Source: Bacteroidetes bacterium UBA6063 (GTDB taxonomy: Bacteria; Bacteroidota; Bacteroidia; NS11-12g; UBA9320). Taken from it: DNA of 10,697 nt. Shown in pieces: positions 1-7,306 of the stretch. Under the pieces are notes generated by a model. The model was not told the DNA's origin and searched no databases. It was given only the letters and a program-made list of their open reading frames with translations. Location of the stretch: positions 1 through 10,697 of the forward strand of contig DIYD01000365.1 in NCBI GenBank assembly GCA_002428905.1, written 5' to 3'. Position numbers and translations under genes: made by a program. The first letter of the stretch is position 1, and each line of letters begins with the position of its first letter.

Positions 1-662
1 GCAATTTTTATCATCCCACCGGTCACCAACTCCTGACCATCTGAAGTGTATAAACTCAAGCCGTATTCCATCATTTCTCGAGCCGTATAGATCGTTTTAC
101 TGTTCAATATGGCCATTCGGTGCTTCTCAAAATCACAAAGGCCCAGAGTTATTTTGGTTCCTCCGGCCAGAACAACGGTTGTATCACGGTCGCACGGGTT
201 AGATTCAACGACAGGGGCAGTATTCGAATCTTCCTGGGTATCATCTGATGCGATTAACTTCCGTCGGACCATAATCTCCACGCGACGATTTAACGCCATC
301 AGAGTCTCTCCTTTATTCTCCATAAATGGTCGATGCTCGCCATAAGATTTCTTACGTATCGCACTGGAATCCAACCCTTTAGATATAAGGTAGTTATAAA
401 CTGTTTGCACCCTGTTCGCCGATAGCTTGCGATTGTATTTATCCGATCCGTCGCTATCGGTATGCCCGGCAAGGCTAATTGTATATTGGTACTTTCCACG
501 TAAACTAAGCACCAACGAATCCAGTTTGGATTTGGTTGTTGCCGAAAGCAAGTACTGATCTTTTGCAAAGTGAACATGGGTGTTGTTGGTTTGAGCGTGC
601 GAAGGATTTATGGTCATACCTCCATAAACACATAGAGTTATGAGTAAGGCGAATGGTTTCAT
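1..662 (-). CDS. Secreted OmpA-domain protein (C-terminal part beyond the window)
   Basis: The frame is open from an ATG at 662-660 to the left edge, giving about 220 visible residues, so the 3' end is missing. Residues 1-23 form a signal peptide with likely cleavage at SHA|Q, which predicts export to the periplasm or outer membrane. Residues about 30-134 form an OmpA C-terminal-like (peptidoglycan-binding) domain. It carries the GHTDSDG motif at 66-72, N77/R84 in YNRKLSANRV, and NRRVEI at 125-130. D69 and R84 match the residues that bind the diaminopimelate side chain in this family. The domain sits directly after the signal peptide and is followed by an acidic, threonine-rich linker (about 137-155) and at least 65 further residues I do not recognise. 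This is the reverse of the usual order, in which OmpA is last. It lies 59 bp downstream of the DUF3052 gene on the same strand, with no clear promoter in the gap. The OmpA domain is secure; the role of the C-terminal part is unknown. Confidence 0.88.
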   Translation of the reverse strand, partial: MKPFALLITLCVYGGMTINPSHAQTNNTHVHFAKDQYLLSATTKSKLDSLVLSLRGKYQYTISLAGHTDSDGSDKYNRKLSANRVQTVYNYLISKGLDSSAIRKKSYGEHRPFMENKGETLMALNRRVEIMVRRKLIASDDTQEDSNTAPVVESNPCDRDTTVVLAGGTKITLGLCDFEKHRMAILNSKTIYTAREMMEYGLSLYTSDGQELVTGGMIKI

Positions 663-721
663 ACTGTTTTAACGAATCGATACGCATTATCGTACGCGAT
701 TACATTAATCGGTAAGGTCAA

Positions 722-1141
722 TCACTTCCGATCCTTTACACGAATGACGAGTTTTAGTGCAGACCACGTAGCATCAATAGAGCACACTTTGGCATCAATC
801 AAACCGATGGCCCGCGCTTTCTCACGAATACGCCTGTCGCTCAGATCCGTGATTACACCTGAAGACTTCTTAGGCCATGATATCCAGATCATACCATTGG
901 GCTTGATTTGTCTTTTCATACGAACGATATCGCGCTCGTAATCTTCGACTCCCTGGGCGAAATAATGAATATAATCCAGACTCGTGTTGTCGTCATCTGT
1001 GACTTCAACGTCGGTTGGAAAATTATGCAGGAGATCAAAGAAGTAAGGTGGTTCATGAACAAATCGAATGACAAAACCAGATTTGATACCCAGCTTCTTT
1101 AGTAACGGTGTTCCAGAATAGTCTGTATTGGGTTCTGACAT
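722..1141 (-). CDS. DUF3052 family small cytoplasmic protein
   Basis: This gene encodes a 139-residue protein with no signal peptide or membrane segment. It resembles the DUF3052 family: an N-terminal YSGTPLLKKLGIKSG motif (residues 8-22), a central acidic stretch with DYIHYFA (about 56-62), and a C-terminal KPNGMIWISWPKKSSG motif followed by an IR...GLIDAKVCSIDATWSALKLVIR segment. The family's biochemical function is not established; its fold has been likened to a small Rossmann or methyltransferase-like domain, but no SAM-binding motif is evident here. The ATG at 1141-1139 directly precedes the family N-terminus and has no Shine-Dalgarno sequence. It lies just beyond the aqpZ terminator, so it probably has its own promoter, which I could not identify. 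It may be co-transcribed with the OmpA-domain gene 59 bp downstream. Confidence 0.85.
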   Translation of the reverse strand: MSEPNTDYSGTPLLKKLGIKSGFVIRFVHEPPYFFDLLHNFPTDVEVTDDDNTSLDYIHYFAQGVEDYERDIVRMKRQIKPNGMIWISWPKKSSGVITDLSDRRIREKARAIGLIDAKVCSIDATWSALKLVIRVKDRK

Positions 1142-1157
1142 TACAGATGTACGTTAT

Positions 1158-1189
1158 AAAAAAAGTCCTGTCGGTGAGGACAGGACTTT
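1158..1189 (-). terminator. Intrinsic terminator of aqpZ
   Basis: An 11-bp perfect inverted repeat (1162-1172 with 1179-1189, core AGTCCTGTC/GACAGGACT) has a 6-nt loop. On the minus strand it runs into a tract of seven Us encoded by the A-run at 1158-1164. It starts only about 4 nt after the aqpZ stop codon and ends 17 bp before the DUF3052 start, so it should separate the two genes transcriptionally. Confidence 0.9.
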
Positions 1190-1192
1190 AAC

Positions 1193-1876
1193 TTAATCTT
1201 CTGGAGACAGGTATTTATAAACAATTCCGGCGAGTATTGCTCCTATGATTGGGGCTACCCAGAATAACCAGAGCTGACCCAATGCCCAATCTCCCGCAAA
1301 AATTGCTTGACTTGTACTTCGAGCCGGGTTCACTGAAGTGTTCGTAACAGGAATACTAATGAGGTGAATCAATGTTAACCCTAAACCAATGGCCAAACCC
1401 GCCATGCCTTTTGGTGCTTTGCTGTGGGTAGACCCAAGAATAATAATCAGGAAAGCAAAAGTCATAACAACCTCGGTGATCAATGCCGCAGTCATTGAAT
1501 ATCCCCCAGGTGAGTATTCGCCATAACCATTGGCTGCAAAGCCCCCGGTTTCAAATCCGGGCTTGCCCGATGCGATTAAATACAATACTCCGGCACCGGC
1601 AATCGCACCCAATACCTGGGCGATAATATAGCTGACCAATTCCGATTTGTCGAACCGTCCGCCCATCCATAATCCAATGGACACGGCCGGGTTCAAATGG
1701 CATCCTGAGATATGGCCGATCGCATAGGCCATGGTGAGTACAGTTAACCCGAAAGCCAGGGACACCCCAACGAAGCCAATGCCCAGATCCGGATAGGCTG
1801 CAGCTAAGACTGCGCTACCACATCCACCCAAAACCAACCAAAAGGTTCCGATGAATTCTGCAAGTTGTTTTTTCAT
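1193..1876 (-). CDS. aqpZ: Aquaporin Z
   Basis: This gene encodes a 227-residue inner-membrane water channel of the MIP family, close to the usual length for AqpZ. Both half-helix signature motifs are present: NPA at 62-64 (HLNPAVSIG) and at 183-185 (SVNPARS). The aromatic/arginine selectivity filter reads F42, H171, T180 and R186, the water-selective pattern of E. coli AqpZ (F43, H174, T183, R189) rather than that of a glycerol facilitator. The run TLIHLISIPVTNTSVNPARS is highly characteristic of AqpZ. Six membrane helices plus two re-entrant loops are expected. The ATG at 1876-1874 gives the canonical MKKQLAEFIGTFWLVLGG start. A strong terminator follows the stop at once. The gene is 94 bp downstream of the EamA permease gene; I found no convincing TAnnTTTG promoter in that gap, so read-through from upstream is possible. 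Confidence 0.97.
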   Translation of the reverse strand: MKKQLAEFIGTFWLVLGGCGSAVLAAAYPDLGIGFVGVSLAFGLTVLTMAYAIGHISGCHLNPAVSIGLWMGGRFDKSELVSYIIAQVLGAIAGAGVLYLIASGKPGFETGGFAANGYGEYSPGGYSMTAALITEVVMTFAFLIIILGSTHSKAPKGMAGLAIGLGLTLIHLISIPVTNTSVNPARSTSQAIFAGDWALGQLWLFWVAPIIGAILAGIVYKYLSPED

Positions 1877-1970
1877 AATGGTACTTTTAATGGTTTACAA
1901 GTTAGCCAAAAAAGAGAATACCATGGAATTCGCAACTCGAAGACGAACTACTTACCTGACCATCTGTCGG

Positions 1971-2810
1971 TTACGCCCGTTTTGGCCCCAACACGTTCAA
2001 CACCACGCCCAGTGTGACCAATACCATTCCAACCAGAGCCATAGGTTTAAAGGTTTCTTCGAAGAAGGTAACACCTATGATCAATGCATAAATGATCCCC
2101 AGGTTTGATACGGCTGCCACTTTGCGGGCCACCTCCGATTGATAAGCACGGGTTAGAAAATACTGTGCGATCTGTGTCAATACGCCAATGATCAACAACA
2201 AACCAAGTTCCTGCATATTCGGCCAAACCCAACCTGGTCCGAGTATGGTATACCCCAATGTAATTGGGAATGCAACCATCGGAAAATAGAATATAATAAC
2301 CTGACTGTCTTCGGTGAACTTTAGTTTTCGTATACAGTTGTATGCTGCTCCACTTAATAATGCGGCAATTACTCCGGTTATCACATCCATCCACTCCAAT
2401 CGGGTATCAACACCTTTCATAATGACCACACCAGCAAAACTGATGGCAAAAAAGAACAGCTGATGAACTTTTAGGCGTTCTTTCAGAAAGAAGTGTGCGA
2501 TAAGTGCCGTAAATATGGGGGACAGATAATGAATGACCATAGCCGCTGCTAACGGCATCGCATGTAGCGTATAAAAGAAACACATCAAGGCTGTTGTGCC
2601 AAACAACCCTCTCAATATCAACACCTTGCGATTGTTTCCCCAAAACGAAATACCCTTGCGTTTTACGAAATAGGCCGACAGAATTAAGGACACCAATGCC
2701 CGAAAGAATACAATTTCAGAAGATGGAATACCCGGCAATAACTTCACGGCTACGTTCATTGCCGCGAAGGTCAATCCTGCCCATATCATCATACGAACGC
2801 CGTAACTCAT
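1971..2810 (-). CDS. EamA/DMT superfamily permease
   Basis: This gene encodes a 279-residue integral inner-membrane protein of the drug/metabolite transporter superfamily. About ten hydrophobic segments fall into two tandem EamA repeats (residues about 3-133 and 143-275), and the length is typical of the family. The first repeat has the FFRALVSLIL and GLFGTTALMCFFYTLHAMPLAAAMVIHYLSP-type segments (about 35-98) seen in RhaT/YdcZ-like and SAM-uptake-like members. Substrates in this family vary widely and cannot be read from sequence. Its ATG overlaps the stop of the upstream sulfatase-like gene in an ATGA (2807-2810), which suggests translational coupling and a shared mRNA. The context with glf and a periplasmic sulfatase-like enzyme makes an envelope-related metabolite possible, but this is inference. 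Confidence 0.92.
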   Translation of the reverse strand: MSYGVRMMIWAGLTFAAMNVAVKLLPGIPSSEIVFFRALVSLILSAYFVKRKGISFWGNNRKVLILRGLFGTTALMCFFYTLHAMPLAAAMVIHYLSPIFTALIAHFFLKERLKVHQLFFFAISFAGVVIMKGVDTRLEWMDVITGVIAALLSGAAYNCIRKLKFTEDSQVIIFYFPMVAFPITLGYTILGPGWVWPNMQELGLLLIIGVLTQIAQYFLTRAYQSEVARKVAAVSNLGIIYALIIGVTFFEETFKPMALVGMVLVTLGVVLNVLGPKRA

Positions 2811-4396
2811 GGGTTATTCCTTTCTAACGAATCGAGAATTGAAGTAATATCCTCCATCAATAAAGGGCTCTTTTTATCGATCGAAAAATTGCGGTCATCC
2901 TTCATTATTAGGTCTGTCTTAAAATAGTGGTTTAACACCATTGGCCAGGTGTTGACCATCGTCAGTTCGTCATCGATTGAATACCGTACATAAGGTAACA
3001 GAAAAGCGCTGAGATTCGTAAAACGATTGAAGGATTCCACGTCTAGCTCTGCTTTGTTTTCTTCCCAATCACGGCGTGCACCATGATCACCCTGAATAAC
3101 AATTATGGGCGTGTTTGTAGTATCTCGCAAAGCGACTTCTATTACTTCTTTCACTTTTTCATTGACATAGGCCAGTTGATCAGCGTACTTGTGATTCCAG
3201 TCTTCGTCTGCCAGGTTGTAGTCGTGCCCCGGATATAACACTTCATGTGTGGTTACCCGACCTTCTTTGTCAAATACAAACGGCGGATGCGGAACCATAA
3301 AATGTGCATATACAAACGACTTACTCCCGTGGTCTTTGGAATAGAACCGTTTAAGTGCTTCAAAACCATCATTGATTTGTCTTGCATGCTCTTCATACCT
3401 GCGATTTGAAGATGTCTTCCAAAACGACTGAAATTTGCCTAAGACCGATCGTTGCCAGAAGATATAATTCAAGTCATACAACCTGGGACAGGTTCCTAGT
3501 TGTATTACTTCGTCGGCCTTTTCGAACTGAACGTGTTCCGATAGTGTTGTATTGGTTGTGTAAATAGGAATGTTCAGCTTTCTCATCAATGTAAACAAGC
3601 GTGCATTATTGATGCAGTGATGTAGAATGCGCCAATTGTCTTCGTTTTTACCATAGATTGATGGCAACGTATCGAGGTAGTCCATGTTGAGCGCCGATGC
3701 CATGCTATATGCCGTGGACCAGTAATTCGATCTTGATTTAGTACACACCTGAAAACCTGCTTCTTCCAGGTAATTTATAAAAGACTGATTATCAATCCCA
3801 TAATCTGCTTTTAAACGATCACTCCTGCCATATTCATCCAGTACCAGATATAAGATGTGAAAGTTCGACAAAGAATCGGGTTCGACTTCAACCTGGATTT
3901 CTCGATTCAGAAAATTCGTAAGACCAGGTGCCTGTAAATCTTTCCGATTATCCTTGTTATACCAGTTGACCAACTGAAACCCAATCAGTACCACCGCAAA
4001 TAGATTCAATACCTTATTGAATTTCGTTACTACTGGCTTTTTCTGTTTTAAATAGAACAGCAATAACAGCGCTATTGCCAGGACTCCAATGAGGTAAATC
4101 TCGCCGAATAAGCTATCGGCTCCTGGTGAAATAATGATTTCTTTGAAATTGGTAAACTGTAAAATAAAAAAGCCTCCGAAGGATACAACTAAAGATGCTT
4201 TGACTATAGATTTCAACCATATACTCAAAGGCAGTAGAACCAGGGCACAACATCCCCAGATAATGCCTATAGGCAGGAACAATTCTGACCAGTGGAAATG
4301 ACTAACTCCGGCAACAAATAGACTTAGCACTGGCAGGGCAGTAAGTAACAAAGTATGCCAGGAAAAATTGCGAATTGGCTGAAACTTAGACATCAC
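2807..4396 (-). CDS. Membrane-anchored sulfatase / LTA-synthase-like protein
   Basis: This gene encodes 529 residues. The N-terminal part has about five hydrophobic segments (roughly 10-31, 38-60, 65-82, 97-117 and 127-145), followed by a periplasmic alkaline-phosphatase-superfamily domain from about 178. Features of the sulfatase/LtaS-type active site are visible: LVLDEYGR with metal ligand D187, SNYWSTAYSMASALN with probable nucleophile T228 about 41 residues later, HFMVPHPPFVFD (H366, H370), and the metal pair D437-H438 in IQGDHGARRD. The formylglycine motif C/S-x-P-x-R of true sulfatases is absent, so a phospho-group hydrolase or transferase acting on glycan or lipid is more likely than sulfate removal. 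It overlaps the end of glf by 11 bp and the start of the EamA gene by 4 bp, indicating one operon. Such proteins are common in Bacteroidota polysaccharide loci. The exact substrate is unknown. Confidence 0.87.
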   Translation of the reverse strand: MMSKFQPIRNFSWHTLLLTALPVLSLFVAGVSHFHWSELFLPIGIIWGCCALVLLPLSIWLKSIVKASLVVSFGGFFILQFTNFKEIIISPGADSLFGEIYLIGVLAIALLLLFYLKQKKPVVTKFNKVLNLFAVVLIGFQLVNWYNKDNRKDLQAPGLTNFLNREIQVEVEPDSLSNFHILYLVLDEYGRSDRLKADYGIDNQSFINYLEEAGFQVCTKSRSNYWSTAYSMASALNMDYLDTLPSIYGKNEDNWRILHHCINNARLFTLMRKLNIPIYTTNTTLSEHVQFEKADEVIQLGTCPRLYDLNYIFWQRSVLGKFQSFWKTSSNRRYEEHARQINDGFEALKRFYSKDHGSKSFVYAHFMVPHPPFVFDKEGRVTTHEVLYPGHDYNLADEDWNHKYADQLAYVNEKVKEVIEVALRDTTNTPIIVIQGDHGARRDWEENKAELDVESFNRFTNLSAFLLPYVRYSIDDELTMVNTWPMVLNHYFKTDLIMKDDRNFSIDKKSPLLMEDITSILDSLERNNP

Positions 4397-5516
4397 GGGA
4401 AGTCTTTTTTAATTCGTTTATCACCTTTTTGCTTTTAGAAAGAGCAGATGCAATCACCTGATGCATATCGTAATACCGATACTCGGCGAGTCGTCCACCA
4501 AAAATATAGTTCGGTTGACTTTCAGCCAGTTTCTTATAGGCGTTATAGCGTTCCAAATTTCGAGCATCACGAATCGGATAATACGCCTCATTCTCCGTAT
4601 TCCACGCCTGAGGGTACTCCCTGGTTATTACGGTATAGTCTGAAGGTGTTGGGTTGAAGTGTTTATGCTCAATGATTCGCGTATAAGGGATTTCAGCCTC
4701 GGTATAGTTGACTACTGCACGGTTTTGGAATTCGTTCTGCTCCAATAGTTCATGTTCAAAGCGAAGACTCCTATACTCTAACGCACCGTATTTATACTTG
4801 TAGAATGCATCTATTGCGCCGGTAAAAACGATTCGATCTGCATGTTTGTCCCATTGTTGATCTGGATCAAAAAAGTCGGCGTTCAACCCGATTTTTACAC
4901 CGGCCAGCATGGCTTCAACCATAGCGGTATATCCATTAATCGGAATGCCTTGATACTTGTCATTGAAATATCGATCATCCGCTGTTGTGCGCACCGGTAT
5001 GCGTTTGATTATGGCGCTTGGCAAATCTGAAGCTTGCTTGCCCCATTGTTTCTCTGTATACCCTTTAATGAAGCGTTCGTACAATTCAGTTCCTACCTGA
5101 TTTAAGGACCAGGATTCTAAATCGCTTCCTACATTCTGTTGTTGGATTTCCTCCAACTTCTTCTCGGCTTCCTCTTCGGTTTCAATTCCCCAAATCTGTT
5201 GAAAGGTTTTTAGGTTTACCGGAAACGAATACGTCTCACCCTGGTAATTTACCTCAACGCGATGCTCATAGTCGTTGAACTCAGCAAATCGATTGACGTA
5301 GTTCCAGACGGTTTCATCATTTGTATGGAAAATATGAGCACCGTATTGATGCACCTGAATACCATTGATATTATTGGTATAGACGTTCCCGGCGATATGT
5401 GATCGCTTATCGATGACCAAACAGCGATAACCCGCGTCGGTCATCTCCCTGGCGAACACGGCACCAAACAGTCCGGCTCCAACAATAAGAAAGTCGTATG
5501 TTGATGCTTCGGTCAC
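4386..5516 (-). CDS. glf: UDP-galactopyranose mutase
   Basis: This gene encodes a 376-residue cytoplasmic FAD enzyme that interconverts UDP-galactopyranose and UDP-galactofuranose, the donor for galactofuranose in surface glycans. The N-terminus has the dinucleotide-binding motif YDFLIVGAGLFGAVFAREM (GxGxxG at 13-18), then a DKR...IAGNVYT segment. Substrate-site elements are present: GYTEKQWGK with W158, RIPVRTTADDRYF (R176), YTR with R280, and GRLAEYRYYDMHQVI (R342, Y348/Y349, D350). Length and motif order match bacterial Glf. The start is GTG at 5516-5514: a stop lies in frame at 5528-5526, no ATG lies between it and the FAD motif, and GTG leaves the expected six residues before YDFL. It is first in an overlapping unit with the sulfatase-like and EamA genes. 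A promoter-like TAATTTTG lies only a few bases before the GTG. Confidence 0.96.
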   Translation of the reverse strand: MTEASTYDFLIVGAGLFGAVFAREMTDAGYRCLVIDKRSHIAGNVYTNNINGIQVHQYGAHIFHTNDETVWNYVNRFAEFNDYEHRVEVNYQGETYSFPVNLKTFQQIWGIETEEEAEKKLEEIQQQNVGSDLESWSLNQVGTELYERFIKGYTEKQWGKQASDLPSAIIKRIPVRTTADDRYFNDKYQGIPINGYTAMVEAMLAGVKIGLNADFFDPDQQWDKHADRIVFTGAIDAFYKYKYGALEYRSLRFEHELLEQNEFQNRAVVNYTEAEIPYTRIIEHKHFNPTPSDYTVITREYPQAWNTENEAYYPIRDARNLERYNAYKKLAESQPNYIFGGRLAEYRYYDMHQVIASALSKSKKVINELKKTSRDV

Positions 5517-5520
5517 GCGA

Positions 5521-5549
5521 CAAAATTAGTTGAATTATTGGCGTTCAAA
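5521..5549 (-). promoter_or_regulatory. Probable glf operon promoter, Bacteroidota type
   Basis: On the minus strand a TTTG (-33-like, 5549-5546) is followed 17 nt later by TAATTTTG (5528-5521), a perfect match to the -7 consensus TAnnTTTG. It lies between the mdh terminator and glf. The last G of the -7 box is only 4 nt from the GTG start, so transcription would begin at or very near the start codon. Confidence 0.6.
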
Positions 5550-5552
5550 TAC

Positions 5553-5587
5553 AAAAAAACCAGTTCCGAAATTCATCGAAACTGGTT
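5553..5587 (-). terminator. Intrinsic terminator of mdh
   Basis: Arms AACCAGTT (5558-5565) and AACTGGTT (5580-5587) form an 8-bp perfect stem. A few more pairs are possible inside it past one mismatch (CG with CG). On the minus strand the stem is followed by a U tract encoded by the A-run at 5553-5559. It lies about 25 bp after the mdh stop and before the glf promoter, separating the two units. Confidence 0.85.
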
Positions 5588-5612
5588 CGTTCTATTTTTG
5601 TCGTTGTTGGGT

Positions 5613-6536
5613 TTAGTTCAACAACGCGTTGGTCTTTTTAACACCTTCAGCACTCTCAGCAAGTTTTGCTTTCTCGGCATCCGATAACGAAACCTCAACG
5701 ATTTTTTCAATTCCGTTTTTACCAAGGATGCAAGGTACACCTATAGATAAACCACTTAAACCGTATTCACCTTCCAATAAAGCAGAACATGGGAACATCT
5801 TTTTAGAATCCAGTGCAATTGCTTTAACCAATTCAGATACCGCAGCACCCGGTGCATACCATGCACTTGTTCCCAACAAGCCGGTTAGTGTAGCACCTCC
5901 CACCTTAGTTGCTTCCACAACTTCGCTCATTCGTTCTTCTGACAAAAACTCAGAAACATTCACGCTGTTGCGCGTCGCTTTTTCGATCAATGGCACCATG
6001 CCTTTATCGCTGTGACCGCCGATTACCATGCCGTCCACATCCGAAGTCGGGCACTCCAATGCTTCAGCAAGTCTGTACTTGAAACGAGCACTGTCTAATG
6101 CACCACCCATTCCAATGATTCTGTTTTTAGGTAAATCTGTAGTTTGATGTACCAAATACGTCATCGTGTCCATTGGGTTACTCACCACAATGATGATGGC
6201 ATTTGGTGAATGTTCTAAGATACTTGAAGTAACTGTTTTCACGATTCCAGCGTTGATGCCTAGCAATTCTTCACGTGTCATACCAGGCTTACGCGCAATA
6301 CCACTTGTGATTACGGCAACATCGCTACCTGCTGTTTTTGTGTAATCGTTTGTTACACCTGTGATTTGGGTATCAAAACCGTTTAACGAAGATGTTTGCA
6401 TTAAATCCATGGCCTTACCTTCAGCAAAACCTTCTTTGATGTCTACCAAAACAACTTCAGATGCAAAGTCTTTAATCGCGATGTATTCAGCGCAACTTGC
6501 GCCTACTGCACCAGCACCTACAACTGTTACTTTCAT
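5613..6536 (-). CDS. mdh: Malate dehydrogenase, NAD-dependent
   Basis: This gene encodes a 307-residue cytoplasmic TCA-cycle enzyme that oxidises malate to oxaloacetate with NAD. It is of the LDH-like (type 3) MDH group. The Rossmann motif GAGAVGA is at 7-13, and D32 at the end of the second strand favours NAD over NADP. The substrate loop GIARKPGMTR supplies R82 and R88; the arginine at 82 marks malate rather than lactate specificity. N120 (SNPMDTMTYL), D148 and R151 (GGALDSARF) and catalytic H175 (GGHSD) complete the active site. Length is typical. The ATG at 6536-6534 is preceded by an AAGG (6544-6541) and a TACTTTTG promoter box (6570-6563). A terminator follows, so it can be transcribed alone. 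It lies 75 bp downstream of scoB with no terminator seen between them, so read-through is possible. Confidence 0.97.
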   Translation of the reverse strand: MKVTVVGAGAVGASCAEYIAIKDFASEVVLVDIKEGFAEGKAMDLMQTSSLNGFDTQITGVTNDYTKTAGSDVAVITSGIARKPGMTREELLGINAGIVKTVTSSILEHSPNAIIIVVSNPMDTMTYLVHQTTDLPKNRIIGMGGALDSARFKYRLAEALECPTSDVDGMVIGGHSDKGMVPLIEKATRNSVNVSEFLSEERMSEVVEATKVGGATLTGLLGTSAWYAPGAAVSELVKAIALDSKKMFPCSALLEGEYGLSGLSIGVPCILGKNGIEKIVEVSLSDAEKAKLAESAEGVKKTNALLN

Positions 6537-6540
6537 TTTT

Positions 6541-6544
6541 CCTT
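6541..6544 (-). promoter_or_regulatory. Shine-Dalgarno-like site of mdh
   Basis: The minus strand reads AAGG, then four As, then ATG. This is one of few recognisable ribosome-binding sites in the window; the other starts lack one, as is common in Bacteroidota. It supports the ATG at 6536 as the mdh start. Confidence 0.5.
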
Positions 6545-6562
6545 AGAATTTAAAATTTGCCG

Positions 6563-6570
6563 CAAAAGTA
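6563..6570 (-). promoter_or_regulatory. Probable mdh promoter (-7 box)
   Basis: TACTTTTG on the minus strand matches TAnnTTTG exactly and lies 26 nt before the mdh ATG, predicting a leader of about 20 nt. A TTGAC lies upstream at a 14-15 nt spacing, shorter than usual, so the -33 element is uncertain. Confidence 0.6.
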
Positions 6571-6611
6571 CGATTTAATGCGGTCAATCTGAGACAGGTT
6601 GTCGACTATTT

Positions 6612-7265
6612 TTAAACCTCCATGGTCGGAATATCTCCCTCTACCACGAGTCGACCTTCCGTGGCCTGTTTTACCATTTCAACGGTAACTCCGGGAGCAA
6701 GTTCTTTCAGTTCAAATCCGCGCTCGGTAATATCCAGCACACATAGGTTGGTTACTACTTTTTTAACGCATCCAAGTCCGGTGATCGGAAGTGTACATTC
6801 CTTGAGTAATTTGCTCTGGCCCGCTTTATTTGTGTGCATCATCGCCACAATGATATTCTTCGCAGAGGCTACCAGATCCATAGCACCCCCCATACCCTTG
6901 ACCATTTTGCCTGGTATCTTCCAGTTGGCTATATCACCCCGGTCGTTCACCTCCATTGCACCTAAAACGGTGAGGTCCACACGCCCACTTCGAATCATTG
7001 CAAAGCTTGTAGCCGAATCAAAGAAAGCAGAACCTGGCAAGGTCGTTACGGTCTGTTTTCCAGCATTAATCAGGTCGGCGTCCACTTCTTCCTCTGTCGG
7101 AAATGGTCCCATTCCTAGTAATCCGTTTTCCGATTGAAGTGTTACACTCATTCCTTCGGGGATGTAATTCGCTACTAACGTCGGCACACCTATCCCTAGA
7201 TTTACGTAGTACCCATCTTGCAATTCTTTTGCTATTCGTTTCGCTATTCCGTTTTTGTCCAACAT
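6612..7265 (-). CDS. scoB: Succinyl-CoA:3-ketoacid CoA-transferase, subunit B
   Basis: This gene encodes 217 residues, the usual length for the B subunit of a class I CoA-transferase (also named AtoA/OxctB). The SENGLLGMGP motif carries the catalytic glutamate E46, which forms the covalent enzyme-CoA thioester. It is preceded by the NLGIGVPTLVANYIPEG segment (22-38). Later segments ANWKIPGKMVKGMGGAMDL and TNLCVLDITERGF are also typical. With ScoA it should transfer CoA from succinyl-CoA to acetoacetate or the reverse; the exact acid specificity is not certain. The ATG at 7265-7263 is at the normal family start and follows directly on a block of octamer repeats, without a recognisable Shine-Dalgarno sequence. 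The partner subunit lies upstream on the same strand but is separated by 448 bp containing a four-helix-bundle gene, which is unusual for this pair. Confidence 0.96.
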   Translation of the reverse strand: MLDKNGIAKRIAKELQDGYYVNLGIGVPTLVANYIPEGMSVTLQSENGLLGMGPFPTEEEVDADLINAGKQTVTTLPGSAFFDSATSFAMIRSGRVDLTVLGAMEVNDRGDIANWKIPGKMVKGMGGAMDLVASAKNIIVAMMHTNKAGQSKLLKECTLPITGLGCVKKVVTNLCVLDITERGFELKELAPGVTVEMVKQATEGRLVVEGDIPTMEV

Positions 7266-7270
7266 GTTGG

Positions 7271-7306
7271 CAATTTTTCAATTTAACAATGTAGCAATGT
7301 AACAAT
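7271..7306. repeat. Left octamer-phased CAAT block (five units)
   Basis: On the plus strand CAAT begins at 7271, 7279, 7287, 7295 and 7303, exactly every 8 bp. The variable four bases between units read TTTT, TTAA, GTAG and GTAA. It overlaps the four-helix-bundle stop codon at the right end and stops 5 bp before the scoB ATG. Confidence 0.85.

Noticed and set aside
676..700. Imperfect hairpin between the DUF3052 and OmpA-domain genes
   Set aside because: The arms ATCG-TACG are interrupted by unpaired bases and there is no U tract on either strand, so I do not call a terminator.
1877..1970. Promoter search upstream of aqpZ
   Set aside because: The nearest match is TAACTTGT, which departs from TAnnTTTG and lacks a correctly spaced TTTG, so it is not annotated.
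5629..6015. 128-codon open frame on the plus strand
   Set aside because: It lies antisense to mdh, which is complete with all catalytic residues. No start context or family match supports it.
6622..7137. 171-codon open frame on the plus strand
   Set aside because: It lies antisense to scoB, whose protein matches its family throughout. The plus-strand product has no recognisable domain and is a composition effect.
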